A stretch of 64,000 nucleotides of DNA from Allotamlana fucoidanivorans (lineage in GTDB: Bacteria; Bacteroidota; Bacteroidia; Flavobacteriales; Flavobacteriaceae). Every line of letters starts with the position of its first letter. The first letter of the stretch is position 1. Both the position numbers and the translations under genes were made by a program. The DNA lies in assembly GCF_045788535.1 (NCBI RefSeq), contig NZ_CP074074.1, positions 3,162,001-3,226,000 on the forward strand. The letters run 5' to 3'. Under the pieces are notes generated by a model. It had not been told where the DNA came from. It saw only the letters and a list, made by a program, of their open reading frames with translations, and searched no databases. This document shows, in pieces, positions 16,253 to 24,459 of this stretch.

Positions 16253-17674
16253 ATGGAATGTATCTCTATTTTTGACATGCTAAAAATTGGCGTTGGGCCC
16301 TCTAGCTCTCATACCTTGGGCCCTTGGCGTGCCGCAGAACGCTGGATTAATGAATTAAAAGAAGCTAAATCGTTTGATCACGTATCACATATTTCAATAG
16401 ACCTTTATGGATCTTTATCTCTAACAGGTAAAGGTCATGCTACAGATTTGGCTATCATGCTAGGTTTAAGTGGGGCAAACCCAGAAACTATTCCTACAGA
16501 TACAATTAATACCATTATCACCTCTATAAAAGAGAAAAAAGCACTCCGTTTTAATAACGAGAAGCATCTGAAATTCAATCCAGAAACCGATATTGTTTTT
16601 AATAAAAATTTTTTACCCTTTCATGCCAACGGTCTTAAATTTACAGCGCTAATAAAAGGTAAAGCATACACATCTACATTTTACTCTATTGGTGGTGGGT
16701 TTGTTGTAAAAAAAGAACGTAAAAGCAGCAAAAAGAATTTTGAAATAAAATGTGGATTCCCCTATCCTATTGAAAAAGGTACTGATTTACTGCAGTATTG
16801 TAAAACATTACAAAGTCCTGTGTCTAAAATAGTGTTGGAGAATGAAAAATCTATTAGATCTGAAGAAAATATTAACGCGGAAATTCAACGTATTTGGGAT
16901 GCCATGTTAGAATGTATGTATCTGGGATGCCATACCGAGGGTATTTTACCAGGGGGCTTAAATGTAAAACGCAGAGCTTTTGATATTCATAAAAATCTTA
17001 TCGGTAAAAAATTATATAATACACCTGTAGAATGGATTTATAGCATAAGAGATACTGAGGTTAAATTCAGGCAAATTTTAAAATGGGTAAGTTGTTTTGC
17101 GCTTGCCGTAAATGAGGTAAATGCTTCATTAGGTCGTGTTGTTACTGCGCCAACTAACGGAAGTGCTGGTGTTATTCCTGCAGTACTCATGTATTATTTG
17201 GTTATTGAAAATCATGATGGAAATTTTGAAGATATTAAACGGTTTTTGCTTGTAGCGGGTGAAATTGGCAGTATTTTTAAAAAAGGAGCCACTATAAGCG
17301 CTGCCATGGGAGGCTGCCAAGCAGAAATTGGCGTATCATCTGCCATGGCTGCAGGTGGTTTATGTGAATTACTTGGTGGAACACCAGAACAGGTACTCAT
17401 GGCATCTGAAATTGCTATGGAACATCATTTAGGATTAACTTGTGACCCCATTGGAGGACTCGTACAAATACCTTGTATAGAACGCAATGCCATGGGTGCC
17501 ATAAAAGCTATTAATGCTGCTGAATTGGCATTAGATAGTGCACCTGAAAATGCCAAAGTTCCTTTAGATAAAGTCGTTGCAACCATGTGGGAAACAGCAA
17601 AAGACATGCATACTAAATATAAAGAAACAAGTGAAGGCGGATTAGCAATTAGCGTCAACTTGACTGATTGCTAA
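16253..17674 (+). CDS. sdaA: L-serine ammonia-lyase (iron-sulfur L-serine dehydratase)
   Basis: A single-chain, 473-residue L-serine dehydratase that deaminates serine to pyruvate and ammonia. The beta-domain opens 'SIFDMLKIGVGPSSSHTLGPWRAAERW', the family hallmark. The C-terminal catalytic domain has 'TAPTNGSAGVIPAVL', 'GCQAEIGVSSAMAAGGL' and 'CDPIGGLVQIPCIERN', whose cysteines fit the [4Fe-4S] ligands. The length is normal for the fused type. It has its own promoter box and faces the leftward DUF2461 gene, so it is probably transcribed alone. Confidence 0.96.
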   Translation: MECISIFDMLKIGVGPSSSHTLGPWRAAERWINELKEAKSFDHVSHISIDLYGSLSLTGKGHATDLAIMLGLSGANPETIPTDTINTIITSIKEKKALRFNNEKHLKFNPETDIVFNKNFLPFHANGLKFTALIKGKAYTSTFYSIGGGFVVKKERKSSKKNFEIKCGFPYPIEKGTDLLQYCKTLQSPVSKIVLENEKSIRSEENINAEIQRIWDAMLECMYLGCHTEGILPGGLNVKRRAFDIHKNLIGKKLYNTPVEWIYSIRDTEVKFRQILKWVSCFALAVNEVNASLGRVVTAPTNGSAGVIPAVLMYYLVIENHDGNFEDIKRFLLVAGEIGSIFKKGATISAAMGGCQAEIGVSSAMAAGGLCELLGGTPEQVLMASEIAMEHHLGLTCDPIGGLVQIPCIERNAMGAIKAINAAELALDSAPENAKVPLDKVVATMWETAKDMHTKYKETSEGGLAISVNLTDC

Positions 17675-17682
17675 GAATCTTG

Positions 17683-18366
17683 CTAATCTATAAGCGAAAC
17701 ACCATTTAAATCGGTAGTAAGAACATCACTCATATAATCAAAAAACGGCCGAACCGCTTGAAATGCTACATCAACTTCGCTTAGAAAATTGGTATTTAAT
17801 ACGTCATTGTCTGAGAATTTTTTTATAAAAATGTACTGTTTCTTTTTTATTAAGTCAATGGCCTGATGCTCTTTACTAAATCCTTTAGGTGCCGTTTTAA
17901 CTTCATCACCAACAAAAGCATTTCCCCAAACCGAATTAAATGTCTTATTTGCTAAAATGGTTCTTATTTCTGAATCATCCATTTCAAATTCTTTTCTAAT
18001 GCGGTATAAATCTTCTTTAACAGGTTCCCAAAACCCTGTTGCTATAAAACTTTCATTATTGGGTTGAATATGCAAGTAATACCCACCTCTTAATTTGGGT
18101 TTGGTTCTGTGAAAAGAACCGCCAAAATGCGTTTTATAAGGTAGTTTGTTTTTTGAAAAACGTACATCTCTATAAATTCTAAATAGCTTTAGTTTGTCAA
18201 TATCATCATGTTTATTCAAATTTTCAAACACCTGATTGTAAACTAATTTTATTTCCTTTTCAATGGTTTTAAATTCTGATTTATTATCATTAAACCAATC
18301 CCTATTATTGTTCTTTTCCAATCGTTTTAAAAAGGAAAACACCAATTTTGGTACTTGCATATCCAT
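17683..18366 (-). CDS. DUF2461 domain-containing protein
   Basis: A 227-residue soluble protein of the DUF2461 (TIGR02453) family. The diagnostic segments are 'FLKRLEKNNNRDWFNDNKSEF' near the N-terminus and 'RIYRDVRFSKNKLPYKTHFGGSFHR' with 'GGYYLHIQPNNESFIATGFW' in the middle. The family is widespread and of unknown function. An alternative ATG at 18360 would remove two residues. It converges on sdaA with only eight bases between the genes. Confidence 0.92.
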   Translation of the reverse strand: MDMQVPKLVFSFLKRLEKNNNRDWFNDNKSEFKTIEKEIKLVYNQVFENLNKHDDIDKLKLFRIYRDVRFSKNKLPYKTHFGGSFHRTKPKLRGGYYLHIQPNNESFIATGFWEPVKEDLYRIRKEFEMDDSEIRTILANKTFNSVWGNAFVGDEVKTAPKGFSKEHQAIDLIKKKQYIFIKKFSDNDVLNTNFLSEVDVAFQAVRPFFDYMSDVLTTDLNGVSLID

Positions 18367-18400
18367 AATGTTTTATGTTATTTTGATGTTCTAAAATACG

Positions 18401-18427
18401 AAAAGTCCCGAATGAATCGGGACTTTT
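18401..18427. terminator. Rho-independent terminator
   Basis: AAAAGTCCCGA (18401-18411) pairs perfectly with TCGGGACTTTT (18417-18427) around a 5-nt loop. It ends the leftward secreted-protein gene that stops at 18453, and lies between it and the DUF2461 gene. Confidence 0.9.
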
Positions 18428-18452
18428 ATTATTATCTTAACACGACTAATAA

Positions 18453-19013
18453 TTATAGATCTGGATTTCTTTTTTTATACACCTTAGTTTTTATGCTTTG
18501 CGATTTTTCATCATAATATTCAATAACAAAGTTTCCAGCAGTGTCAAAATAGCCAATTCCATTGTGCATTTTTCCTCGTACAATATAGTTTCCTTTAGCT
18601 TGAGAACTCCAGGCTTTACCAACTTTTACAAACCGGTTATTGTCATTATCAAAAGCAATGTCAAAGCCATTATTATTTGGTATAAACTTATAGTTATCAT
18701 CACCTTTTACAAAATAGGTTGTCTTGGTTAGTACATCAAAAGCTTCATCAGAATCATCATCAATCATAATCACTTTTTCTACTTTTTTTGTAGCATCTAT
18801 ACGTTTCTGATTAACTTTGTGTGCATCGCGTTTATCTAATTCAACATTTGCTGTTTCACGGGTAACCACTTTTAATTTCTTTTCCTTAGTTTCTTTCCCA
18901 TCTTTATATTTAATGGTTTTTACCTTAGATTCTTCTTTTATTTCTGTAGGTTCTTCTTGTGCCATTACAGTACCACTAATAAGTATGGCTAGCACGAATA
19001 CAATCTTTTTCAT
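18453..19013 (-). CDS. Secreted protein of unknown function
   Basis: A 186-residue protein with a clear signal peptide (MKKIVFVLAILISGTVMAQ, cleavage after AQ). The mature N-terminal half is rich in Lys and Glu ('EEPTEIKEESKVKTIKYKDGKETKEKKLKVVTRE') and the C-terminal half is beta-rich ('DIAFDNDNNRFVKVGKAWSSQAKGNYIVRGKMHNGIGYFDTAGNFVIEYYD'). I do not recognise a named family. It heads the leftward series that continues with two small lipoproteins, a DUF1328 protein, MscS and Dps upstream, so an envelope-stress role is possible from context only. Confidence 0.75.
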   Translation of the reverse strand: MKKIVFVLAILISGTVMAQEEPTEIKEESKVKTIKYKDGKETKEKKLKVVTRETANVELDKRDAHKVNQKRIDATKKVEKVIMIDDDSDEAFDVLTKTTYFVKGDDNYKFIPNNNGFDIAFDNDNNRFVKVGKAWSSQAKGNYIVRGKMHNGIGYFDTAGNFVIEYYDEKSQSIKTKVYKKRNPDL

Positions 19014-19062
19014 TCTACTAATTTTAATGGTTTATAATTTATATTTATGTAAATAGTTATAA

Positions 19063-19296
19063 CTATTTATCTTGTTTGCTTTCTTCTTTGACTTCGTTGA
19101 TTTCATCTTGAACATCTTCAAGTGCATCTTCTACATCATCAGAAAGTTCTTCTGAATTTTCTTTAATATCGGCCTTCGCTTCGTTTATAGCGTTTTCAAT
19201 TTTCTCATCAGCCGATTTCTCTTTTTTATCACCACAACTTGTAAATGCAAGTGTAATGGTAAACAGTATCAGTACTATGGCTATGATTTTTTTCAT
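19063..19296 (-). CDS. Small acidic coiled-coil lipoprotein
   Basis: A 77-residue lipoprotein with lipobox 'AFTSC' (Cys20). The mature part, 'GDKKEKSADEKIENAINEAKADIKENSEELSDDVEDALEDVQDEINEVKEE', is highly charged, with heptad-like spacing of hydrophobic residues, and predicts one long helix. It resembles the entericidin/YtxH-like small stress lipoproteins often seen beside DUF1328 proteins. A shorter sister gene lies at 19349-19510. Function unknown. Confidence 0.8.
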   Translation of the reverse strand: MKKIIAIVLILFTITLAFTSCGDKKEKSADEKIENAINEAKADIKENSEELSDDVEDALEDVQDEINEVKEESKQDK

Positions 19297-19348
19297 AACG
19301 TTTCGTTTTAGGTTATTATTAAATTTTACAGGTTGCTAGGTTGCTTTC

Positions 19349-19510
19349 CTATATTTCGTCTTCAATTTCATCGGCAGCATCTTCAACGGCATCACCTACT
19401 TCTTCTGCGGCTTCCTCAATATGATCTTCTGCTTTTTTTTCTTCTCTACAACCAGTAAATATGGTTGATAATGAGAATAACAATATAATGGCTAATACTA
19501 ATTTTTTCAT
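19349..19510 (-). CDS. Small acidic lipoprotein (53 residues)
   Basis: A short gene starting MKKLVLAIILLFSLSTIF with lipobox 'FTGC' (Cys21) and a mature part 'REEKKAEDHIEEAAEEVG' then 'DAVEDAADEIEDEI', almost entirely acidic and helical. It is a shorter version of the lipoprotein at 19063-19296 and lies 52 bases upstream of it on the same strand, so the two probably arose by duplication. The reading frame is supported by the signal peptide, the lipobox and the matching composition. Confidence 0.8.
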   Translation of the reverse strand: MKKLVLAIILLFSLSTIFTGCREEKKAEDHIEEAAEEVGDAVEDAADEIEDEI

Positions 19511-19556
19511 GATTATAGTTTTTTTGGTTAATATTTATTTATAATTATAACTTAAT

Positions 19557-19718
19557 TTATTTGCTTATTGCGCTTTTAATTAAGGATAGTACAAAGAGTA
19601 CAAGAAAAATAAAGAAGCATATTTTAGCAATACCTGCAGATGCTCCTGCTATTCCACCAAACCCTAATACTCCAGCGATTAAGGCAATTATTACAAATGT
19701 GATTGTCCAACGTAACAT
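19557..19718 (-). CDS. DUF1328 (YtjA-like) small membrane protein
   Basis: A 53-residue protein, MLRWTITFVIIALIAGVLGF followed by 'GGIAGASAGIAKICFFIFLVLFVLSLI'. The two hydrophobic helices with the GFGGIAGAS-type turn are the signature of DUF1328 (YtjA), a family of tiny inner-membrane proteins often found near stress and osmotic genes. It sits between MscS and the small lipoproteins on the same strand, and is complete with its own ATG and TAA. Confidence 0.9.
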   Translation of the reverse strand: MLRWTITFVIIALIAGVLGFGGIAGASAGIAKICFFIFLVLFVLSLIKSAISK

Positions 19719-19774
19719 AATTTTAAATTTTAAACATTGACTAAATAATAATTTACATGAGTTGTAAATCTACT

Positions 19775-20677
19775 CTAGTTATTAGAGAATTGCTTTTTTA
19801 AAGCGGTGTCATCAAATGATAGTTTATTATCAAATTGAAGTGTTCTGATAGGAAATGGGATACTAATTCCTTTTTCGTTGTAAGCTTTTTTAATTTCAAT
19901 TATAGCTTTAGTTTTTGCTTTAAGCTTTTCTAACATGCTTTCGGCGTCAATCCAAAATCTGCATAGGTAATTAATTGAGCTATCTCCAAATTCGGTATAA
20001 TAGAATTCTACAGCTTCAGGTCCATTCACCTGTTCAAAGGTATTAGCTATAGTTGCCTTTGTTAATTTTTCAACCTCCTCTAAATCGGATTCATAAGCCA
20101 CTCCACATTCTAAAGCCACACGCATTTTTGTGGTTAAAGAATAATTTTTTAAAGGGTTTTCAAGAATCAATTTATTGGGTAAAACAACAATATTATTATC
20201 GGCTTCTTTAATAACAAATTCTTTTAGGTTTATATCAATAACTTCACCAGCATAACCATTGGTCTCCACCCAATTACCTATTTGAATCTTTTTTCTAAAA
20301 GATAAGGCGATACCTGCCACCGTATTACTAAGTGTGTTTTGTAAAGCCAAACCTATAGCTAAACCTGCTACACCTGCAGTAGCTAATAGTGAGGTTAAGG
20401 TTTTACTCAAATTTAAAATACCTAAAGCAATGTATAAACCAATAAGTACCAAAACAATGGCCGATATTTTTGAAATCATTTGAGAAACCGATTCCTGTTG
20501 AACCTGCCTAGAAACCAATTTATAGGTTAGCGTGTTAACATACTTGGCTATAAAATAAGCCATAAACAATACCAAGAATGCTAAGGCAAAGTTTGGTAAA
20601 TATTCAATAAAAGTGTTTAACCACGATTCTAGTTTTGAAATTATTGTGTTGATTATTTCTGAAATAGATAGTTCCAT
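19775..20677 (-). CDS. Small-conductance mechanosensitive channel (MscS family)
   Basis: A 300-residue MscS-type channel. Three hydrophobic segments precede the pore helix 'LTSLLATAGVAGLAIGLALQNTLSNTVAGIALSF' (Gly/Ala-packed TM3), followed by the beta domain 'IGNWVETNGYAGEVIDINLKEFVIKEADNNIVVLPNKLI' with the conserved 'VLPN' and an alpha/beta C-terminal domain ending in 'ISIPFPIRTLQF'. It relieves membrane tension on osmotic downshock in the inner membrane. The neighbours are Dps and DUF1328. Confidence 0.95.
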   Translation of the reverse strand: MELSISEIINTIISKLESWLNTFIEYLPNFALAFLVLFMAYFIAKYVNTLTYKLVSRQVQQESVSQMISKISAIVLVLIGLYIALGILNLSKTLTSLLATAGVAGLAIGLALQNTLSNTVAGIALSFRKKIQIGNWVETNGYAGEVIDINLKEFVIKEADNNIVVLPNKLILENPLKNYSLTTKMRVALECGVAYESDLEEVEKLTKATIANTFEQVNGPEAVEFYYTEFGDSSINYLCRFWIDAESMLEKLKAKTKAIIEIKKAYNEKGISIPFPIRTLQFDNKLSFDDTALKKQFSNN

Positions 20678-20726
20678 TTTGTTAAAGTTTTAAGATTAAT
20701 AATTCATTTTGAAAAATGATTATTAA

Positions 20727-21233
20727 CTAGCCAGCTTCAACAACACGTTTTTTAAAGGAACCTGAAGATGTTTTACTCCATGCATGAAGCATCCAACTCG
20801 ATTTTTCTAGTTGCCTGATGTAGGCTCCAATTAAATCCATGGTACCTTCATCTGATACTTTTTCAGCCTTTTCAATGACGTTTGACATTTGAGATAACAG
20901 TATTTTATGGTCGTTTAAAGTATCTTCAACCATATCTTGATCTGTCTTAATAGGCTTGTTTTCATTAATATGAGCCGTTTTTAAATAATCTTCAAGTTTA
21001 CTCATTGGGTGGTAGCGTAAGGTTAAAATGCGTTCTGCTATTTCATCAATTTTTATCTTAGCATCATTATATAATGCTTCAAATTTTTCGTGTAAATCGA
21101 AGAAATTTTCACCAATAATATTCCAATGATTACTTCTCAACTTTTGGTAGTACACGTGGTAATCTGCTAGAAGCGTATTCAATTCCATGACCACGGGTAG
21201 CAATTCCTCTTCATTCATTTTTAAATAACTCAT
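20727..21233 (-). CDS. dps: Dps-family ferritin-like DNA-protection protein
   Basis: A 168-residue Dps/NapA-like miniferritin that oxidises and stores iron with H2O2 and protects DNA in stress. The ferroxidase ligands are in place: H36 and H48 ('RSNHWNIIGENFFDLHEKF'), D63 and E67 ('KIKIDEIAERIL'), with the spacing of the E. coli protein. The C-terminal helix ends 'SSWMLHAWSKTSSGSFKKR'. The gene is 49 bases upstream of mscS on the same strand. Its upstream region holds two palindromes (21309-21349) that may bind a stress regulator. Confidence 0.95.
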   Translation of the reverse strand: MSYLKMNEEELLPVVMELNTLLADYHVYYQKLRSNHWNIIGENFFDLHEKFEALYNDAKIKIDEIAERILTLRYHPMSKLEDYLKTAHINENKPIKTDQDMVEDTLNDHKILLSQMSNVIEKAEKVSDEGTMDLIGAYIRQLEKSSWMLHAWSKTSSGSFKKRVVEAG

Positions 21234-21308
21234 AGTTGTTCTGGTTTTTTTTGATTACTCCATTCAAACTAGGGCATAAACACAAAATGTCAAGGTCTTT
21301 AACAGGGT

Positions 21309-21349
21309 TTAACGTTAAGCTAATAGCATTAACATAATTTTATGTTAAT
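21309..21349. promoter_or_regulatory. Operator-like palindromes upstream of dps
   Basis: TTAACGTTAA (21309-21318) is a perfect palindrome. Ten bases on, ATTAACATAA (21328-21337) and TTATGTTAAT (21340-21349) form a perfect 10-bp inverted repeat with a 2-base centre. No U-tract follows on either strand in the sense needed for a terminator, and the sites are 75-116 bases upstream of dps. Confidence 0.5.
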
Positions 21350-21398
21350 AAAAAGGTGGTTTGTTAAATATATTATGAAACTTTTTAGGTGTATTTAC

Positions 21399-22178
21399 TT
21401 ATAAAATAAAGTCTATTTTGTTTAAAATCAACCCCGAAGCTGGTGCAATATAATTCATTTTTATATTGCTATTAGGTAATAAACTGGCTTTGATATCTTC
21501 TAACGTTAGGTTGCCTTTGCCTAAATCTATTAGGGTTCCCATCATGAGTCTGATTTGATTTCGCATAAACCCTTTACCTCTTACCCTTAGGATGTAAGAC
21601 TTTTTTGGAAAATAATTGGCGGTATATATGGTGTTTTCAATCAGTTGGCAAGTAAGAATATTACGGGTATAATTACCATTTCCAGTAGGCTTGTAGCAAT
21701 ATGATTTTATAAAATGTTCACCTTCAAACAACTTGGCACCTTCTTTCATGAGATCAATATCTAAATCATCTAAAATAGTAGTCATAATAGGTGCGCAAAA
21801 CGGATGGCATTTCTCACCATAAGTAAATAGGTAGAGGTATTCTTTTATTTTTGAATTGTTAATGATGTTAAATTTAGCATCCACTTCTTTGATGCTTTTG
21901 GCTCTAATATCTTGGGGCAAATTGTAATTGAATAGTTGTAAAAAAGCATCCAAATCATCAATAGGCTCTTGAAGAAACAATTCAAAAGCGGCATCTTCAG
22001 CTGACACCATGGCATCGGTTCTTCCAGAGCTTAAACTTTTAAAAGGTCTTCCTTCTAAAATAAAGTTTAGTGTTCTGTCAACCATAAGATGCAAGGTTTT
22101 CACATCGGGCTGTTTTTGCCAACCATGAAACCGATAGCCCAAATACTGAATATGTATAACGTAGAAGAATTTTTTCAT
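21399..22178 (-). CDS. TruA-like tRNA pseudouridine synthase
   Basis: A 259-residue member of the TruA family, enzymes that isomerise uridine to pseudouridine in tRNA. 'FFYVIHIQYLGYRFHGWQKQPDVKTLHLMVDRTLNFIL' is the family start, and 'LSSGRTDAMVSAEDAAFEL' contains the catalytic Asp in 'GRTD'. The canonical 'GRTDxGVHA' is changed to 'GRTDAMVSA', so this is a divergent paralogue. 'FMRNQIRLMMGTLIDLGKG' closes the domain. The ATG at 22178 is chosen; the frame is open to 22208. Confidence 0.85.
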   Translation of the reverse strand: MKKFFYVIHIQYLGYRFHGWQKQPDVKTLHLMVDRTLNFILEGRPFKSLSSGRTDAMVSAEDAAFELFLQEPIDDLDAFLQLFNYNLPQDIRAKSIKEVDAKFNIINNSKIKEYLYLFTYGEKCHPFCAPIMTTILDDLDIDLMKEGAKLFEGEHFIKSYCYKPTGNGNYTRNILTCQLIENTIYTANYFPKKSYILRVRGKGFMRNQIRLMMGTLIDLGKGNLTLEDIKASLLPNSNIKMNYIAPASGLILNKIDFIL

Positions 22179-22285
22179 TACCCAATGACTAGCTGAAGTG
22201 GCCAACAATAACTTGTAAAAATTTATGTATCACGTGTTACAACACACCTGATAGCATTTAAATATATATTTTGTCTTGATATATT

Positions 22286-22879
22286 TTATTTATGCCTTCC
22301 TTTTAGTTCTGCTTCAATATCTTTTAAGGTAAAACCTTTGGCTTGTAATAGCATGAGGTAATGGAATAATAAATCGGCAGATTCATATAAGAATAATTCA
22401 TCGTTACTATCCATGGCTTCTATTACCGTTTCAACAGCCTCCTCTCCTACTTTTTGCGCTACTTTATTGATGCCTTTTGAAAACAAACTAGCTACATACG
22501 ATTTAGCTGTATCTTTATTAGCTACTCGTTCTGAAATCACATGTTCAAGAGTTGAAAAGAATCCGTAATTCGATTCATTTTTTTCCTTCCAGCAGGTATC
22601 TGTTCCCGTATGACAGGTTGGCCCTGTAGGATTTACTTGAATTAAAAGAGAGTCATTATCGCAGTCGTTTTTTATATCAACCAAATTTAAAAAATTACCA
22701 CTTTCTTCTCCTTTGGTCCATAAACGCTGTTTGCTTCTGCTAAAAAAAGTGACTTTTTTTGTTTCTAAAGTTTTTTGATAGGCGGCTTCATTCATGTAAC
22801 CTAACATCAATACATTTTTTGTTACCGCATCTTGAATAATAGCGGGTACTAATCCGTTTTGATCGTATTTTATTGTCAT
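22286..22879 (-). CDS. hisIE: Bifunctional phosphoribosyl-AMP cyclohydrolase / phosphoribosyl-ATP pyrophosphatase
   Basis: Last gene of the his operon. The N-terminal HisI domain (about residues 1-110) has 'VLMLGYMNEAAYQKTLETKKVTFFSRSKQRLWTKGEESGN' and the zinc-site motif 'PTGPTCHTGTDTCW'. The C-terminal HisE domain (about 110-197) has 'GINKVAQKVGEEAVETVIEA' and 'ESADLLFHYLMLLQAKG'. It performs the second and third steps of histidine synthesis from PR-ATP. The fused arrangement is usual in Bacteroidota. Confidence 0.97.
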   Translation of the reverse strand: MTIKYDQNGLVPAIIQDAVTKNVLMLGYMNEAAYQKTLETKKVTFFSRSKQRLWTKGEESGNFLNLVDIKNDCDNDSLLIQVNPTGPTCHTGTDTCWKEKNESNYGFFSTLEHVISERVANKDTAKSYVASLFSKGINKVAQKVGEEAVETVIEAMDSNDELFLYESADLLFHYLMLLQAKGFTLKDIEAELKGRHK

Positions 22880-22921
22880 TACTTTATGTTTTTAAGTCTG
22901 AATCATATTCTTGTTTACTAA

Positions 22922-23677
22922 CTAAAATCGTACTTCTATATGATTCGCCTTTAGTTCTTTTTTTAAATATGGAATAGGGATTTCACCAAAATGAAATACA
23001 CTTGCTGCTAACGCAGCATCCGATTTTCCTTCTTTAAATGTATCGATAAAATGCTGCACATTTCCTGCTCCCCCAGACGCGATAATTGGAATATTTAATT
23101 CCTCAGATAATTTTGCAAGGGCTACATTGGCAAACCCATTTTTAGTCCCATCATGATCCATTGAGGTGAATAAAATTTCGCCAGCACCACGTTGTTCTAC
23201 TTCTTTGGCCCATTCAAATAAATCGATATCTGTCGGGATACTTCCGCCTGCCAAATGCACTTTCCATTGTCCGTTAATTTGCTTGGCATCAATAGCTACA
23301 ACCACACACTGACTCCCAAATTTATTAGCCAGTTCGTTAACCAATTCTGGTCTTTTAACTGCTGAAGAATTAATCGATACCTTATCAGCGCCACATTGTA
23401 GTAAAGCATCAACGTGCTCTACAGATGAAATTCCGCCACCAACAGTAAACGGTATATTTACCTGCTCTGCCACATGCATTACCATTTCTAAAGTAGTTGC
23501 ACGTCCCTCTAAAGTGGCCGATATGTCTAAAAAAACCAGTTCGTCTGCACCATAATTAGCATATTGTTTAGCCAGTTCAACAGGATCTCCCGCATCACGT
23601 AGATCGACGAAATTTACACCTTTTACAGTGCGACCATCTTTAATATCTAAACAGGGTATAATTCGTTTTGTTAACAT
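22922..23677 (-). CDS. hisF: Imidazole glycerol phosphate synthase cyclase subunit HisF
   Basis: A 251-residue TIM barrel that, with HisH, turns PRFAR plus ammonia into imidazole glycerol phosphate and AICAR. 'MLTKRIIPCLDIKDGRTVKGVNF' carries the catalytic D11, and 'VVVAIDAKQ' the second catalytic Asp. The phosphate-binding loops 'FTVGGGISS' and 'IIASGGAGN' are present. About 50 bases separate it from hisA, one of the two long spacers in the operon. Confidence 0.98.
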   Translation of the reverse strand: MLTKRIIPCLDIKDGRTVKGVNFVDLRDAGDPVELAKQYANYGADELVFLDISATLEGRATTLEMVMHVAEQVNIPFTVGGGISSVEHVDALLQCGADKVSINSSAVKRPELVNELANKFGSQCVVVAIDAKQINGQWKVHLAGGSIPTDIDLFEWAKEVEQRGAGEILFTSMDHDGTKNGFANVALAKLSEELNIPIIASGGAGNVQHFIDTFKEGKSDAALAASVFHFGEIPIPYLKKELKANHIEVRF

Positions 23678-23731
23678 TTTTCTGGTTATTGGTTGGTAGT
23701 TATTGGTTATTAGGTTTATTTTATTAAATCA

Positions 23732-24457
23732 CTAATAATTAACTATATAATTTTCTAATTGTTTTAAACTGATTTTATTTTCGTATATCGCTTTACCAAT
23801 AATAGTGCCTTCACACCCCAGATCTGCTAATTTAGGCAATTCGTCAAACTCTGAAATACCCCCACTGGCAATTAGTTTAATGTTTGGCAACGCTGCTAAC
23901 ATTTTTTTGTACAAATCGAATGAAGGGCCTTCTAACATCCCATCTTTAGCAATATCGGTGCAAATAACGTACGACACGCCTTCCTTCATATAATTATCTA
24001 CAAATGGAATAAGTTCTTCATCTGATTCTTCTAACCAACCACTAATAGCTATTTTTTCATTATTAGCATCGGCACCCAAAATAATTTTATCTGCACCAAA
24101 TTTCGATAACCAATTTTTAAAAACTTCACGGTTCTTAACAGCTATACTGCCTCCGGTAATTTGTTTCGCACCAGACTCAAAAGCAATTTTTAAATCCTCA
24201 TCGGTTTTTAAGCCGCCACCAAAATCTATCTTCAAGTTTGTTTTGGTAGCAATTTGTTCCAAAACTTTATGATTTACAATATGACTGGCCTTTGCACCAT
24301 CTAAGTCTACCAAATGCAGATACTCAATACCATGATCTTCATATTGTTTTGCGATTTCTAACGGATTTTCATTATAAACTTTTTTGGTGTTGTAATCACC
24401 TTTAGAAAGGCGTACACATTTTCCGTCTATGATGTCTATGGCTGGTATAATTCTCAT
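23732..24457 (-). CDS. hisA: ProFAR isomerase HisA
   Basis: A 241-residue TIM barrel, 1-(5-phosphoribosyl)-5-[(5-phosphoribosylamino)methylideneamino]imidazole-4-carboxamide isomerase. 'MRIIPAIDIIDGKCVRLSKGDY' has the catalytic D8, 'IDFGGGLKTDED' and 'IASGGISEFDE' are the phosphate loops, and 'CTDIAKDGMLEGPSFDLYKKM' supplies the second catalytic Asp. It starts three bases after hisH ends. Confidence 0.98.
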   Translation of the reverse strand: MRIIPAIDIIDGKCVRLSKGDYNTKKVYNENPLEIAKQYEDHGIEYLHLVDLDGAKASHIVNHKVLEQIATKTNLKIDFGGGLKTDEDLKIAFESGAKQITGGSIAVKNREVFKNWLSKFGADKIILGADANNEKIAISGWLEESDEELIPFVDNYMKEGVSYVICTDIAKDGMLEGPSFDLYKKMLAALPNIKLIASGGISEFDELPKLADLGCEGTIIGKAIYENKISLKQLENYIVNY

Positions 24458-24459
24458 TC

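Noticed and set aside
17129..17658. Minus-strand frames within sdaA
   Set aside because: Antisense shadows of a well-conserved enzyme gene with no independent support.
21328..21349. Palindrome upstream of dps as a Rho-independent terminator for the truA-like gene
   Set aside because: The stem is AT-only apart from two pairs and lacks a U-tract on the leftward strand, so an operator is more likely.
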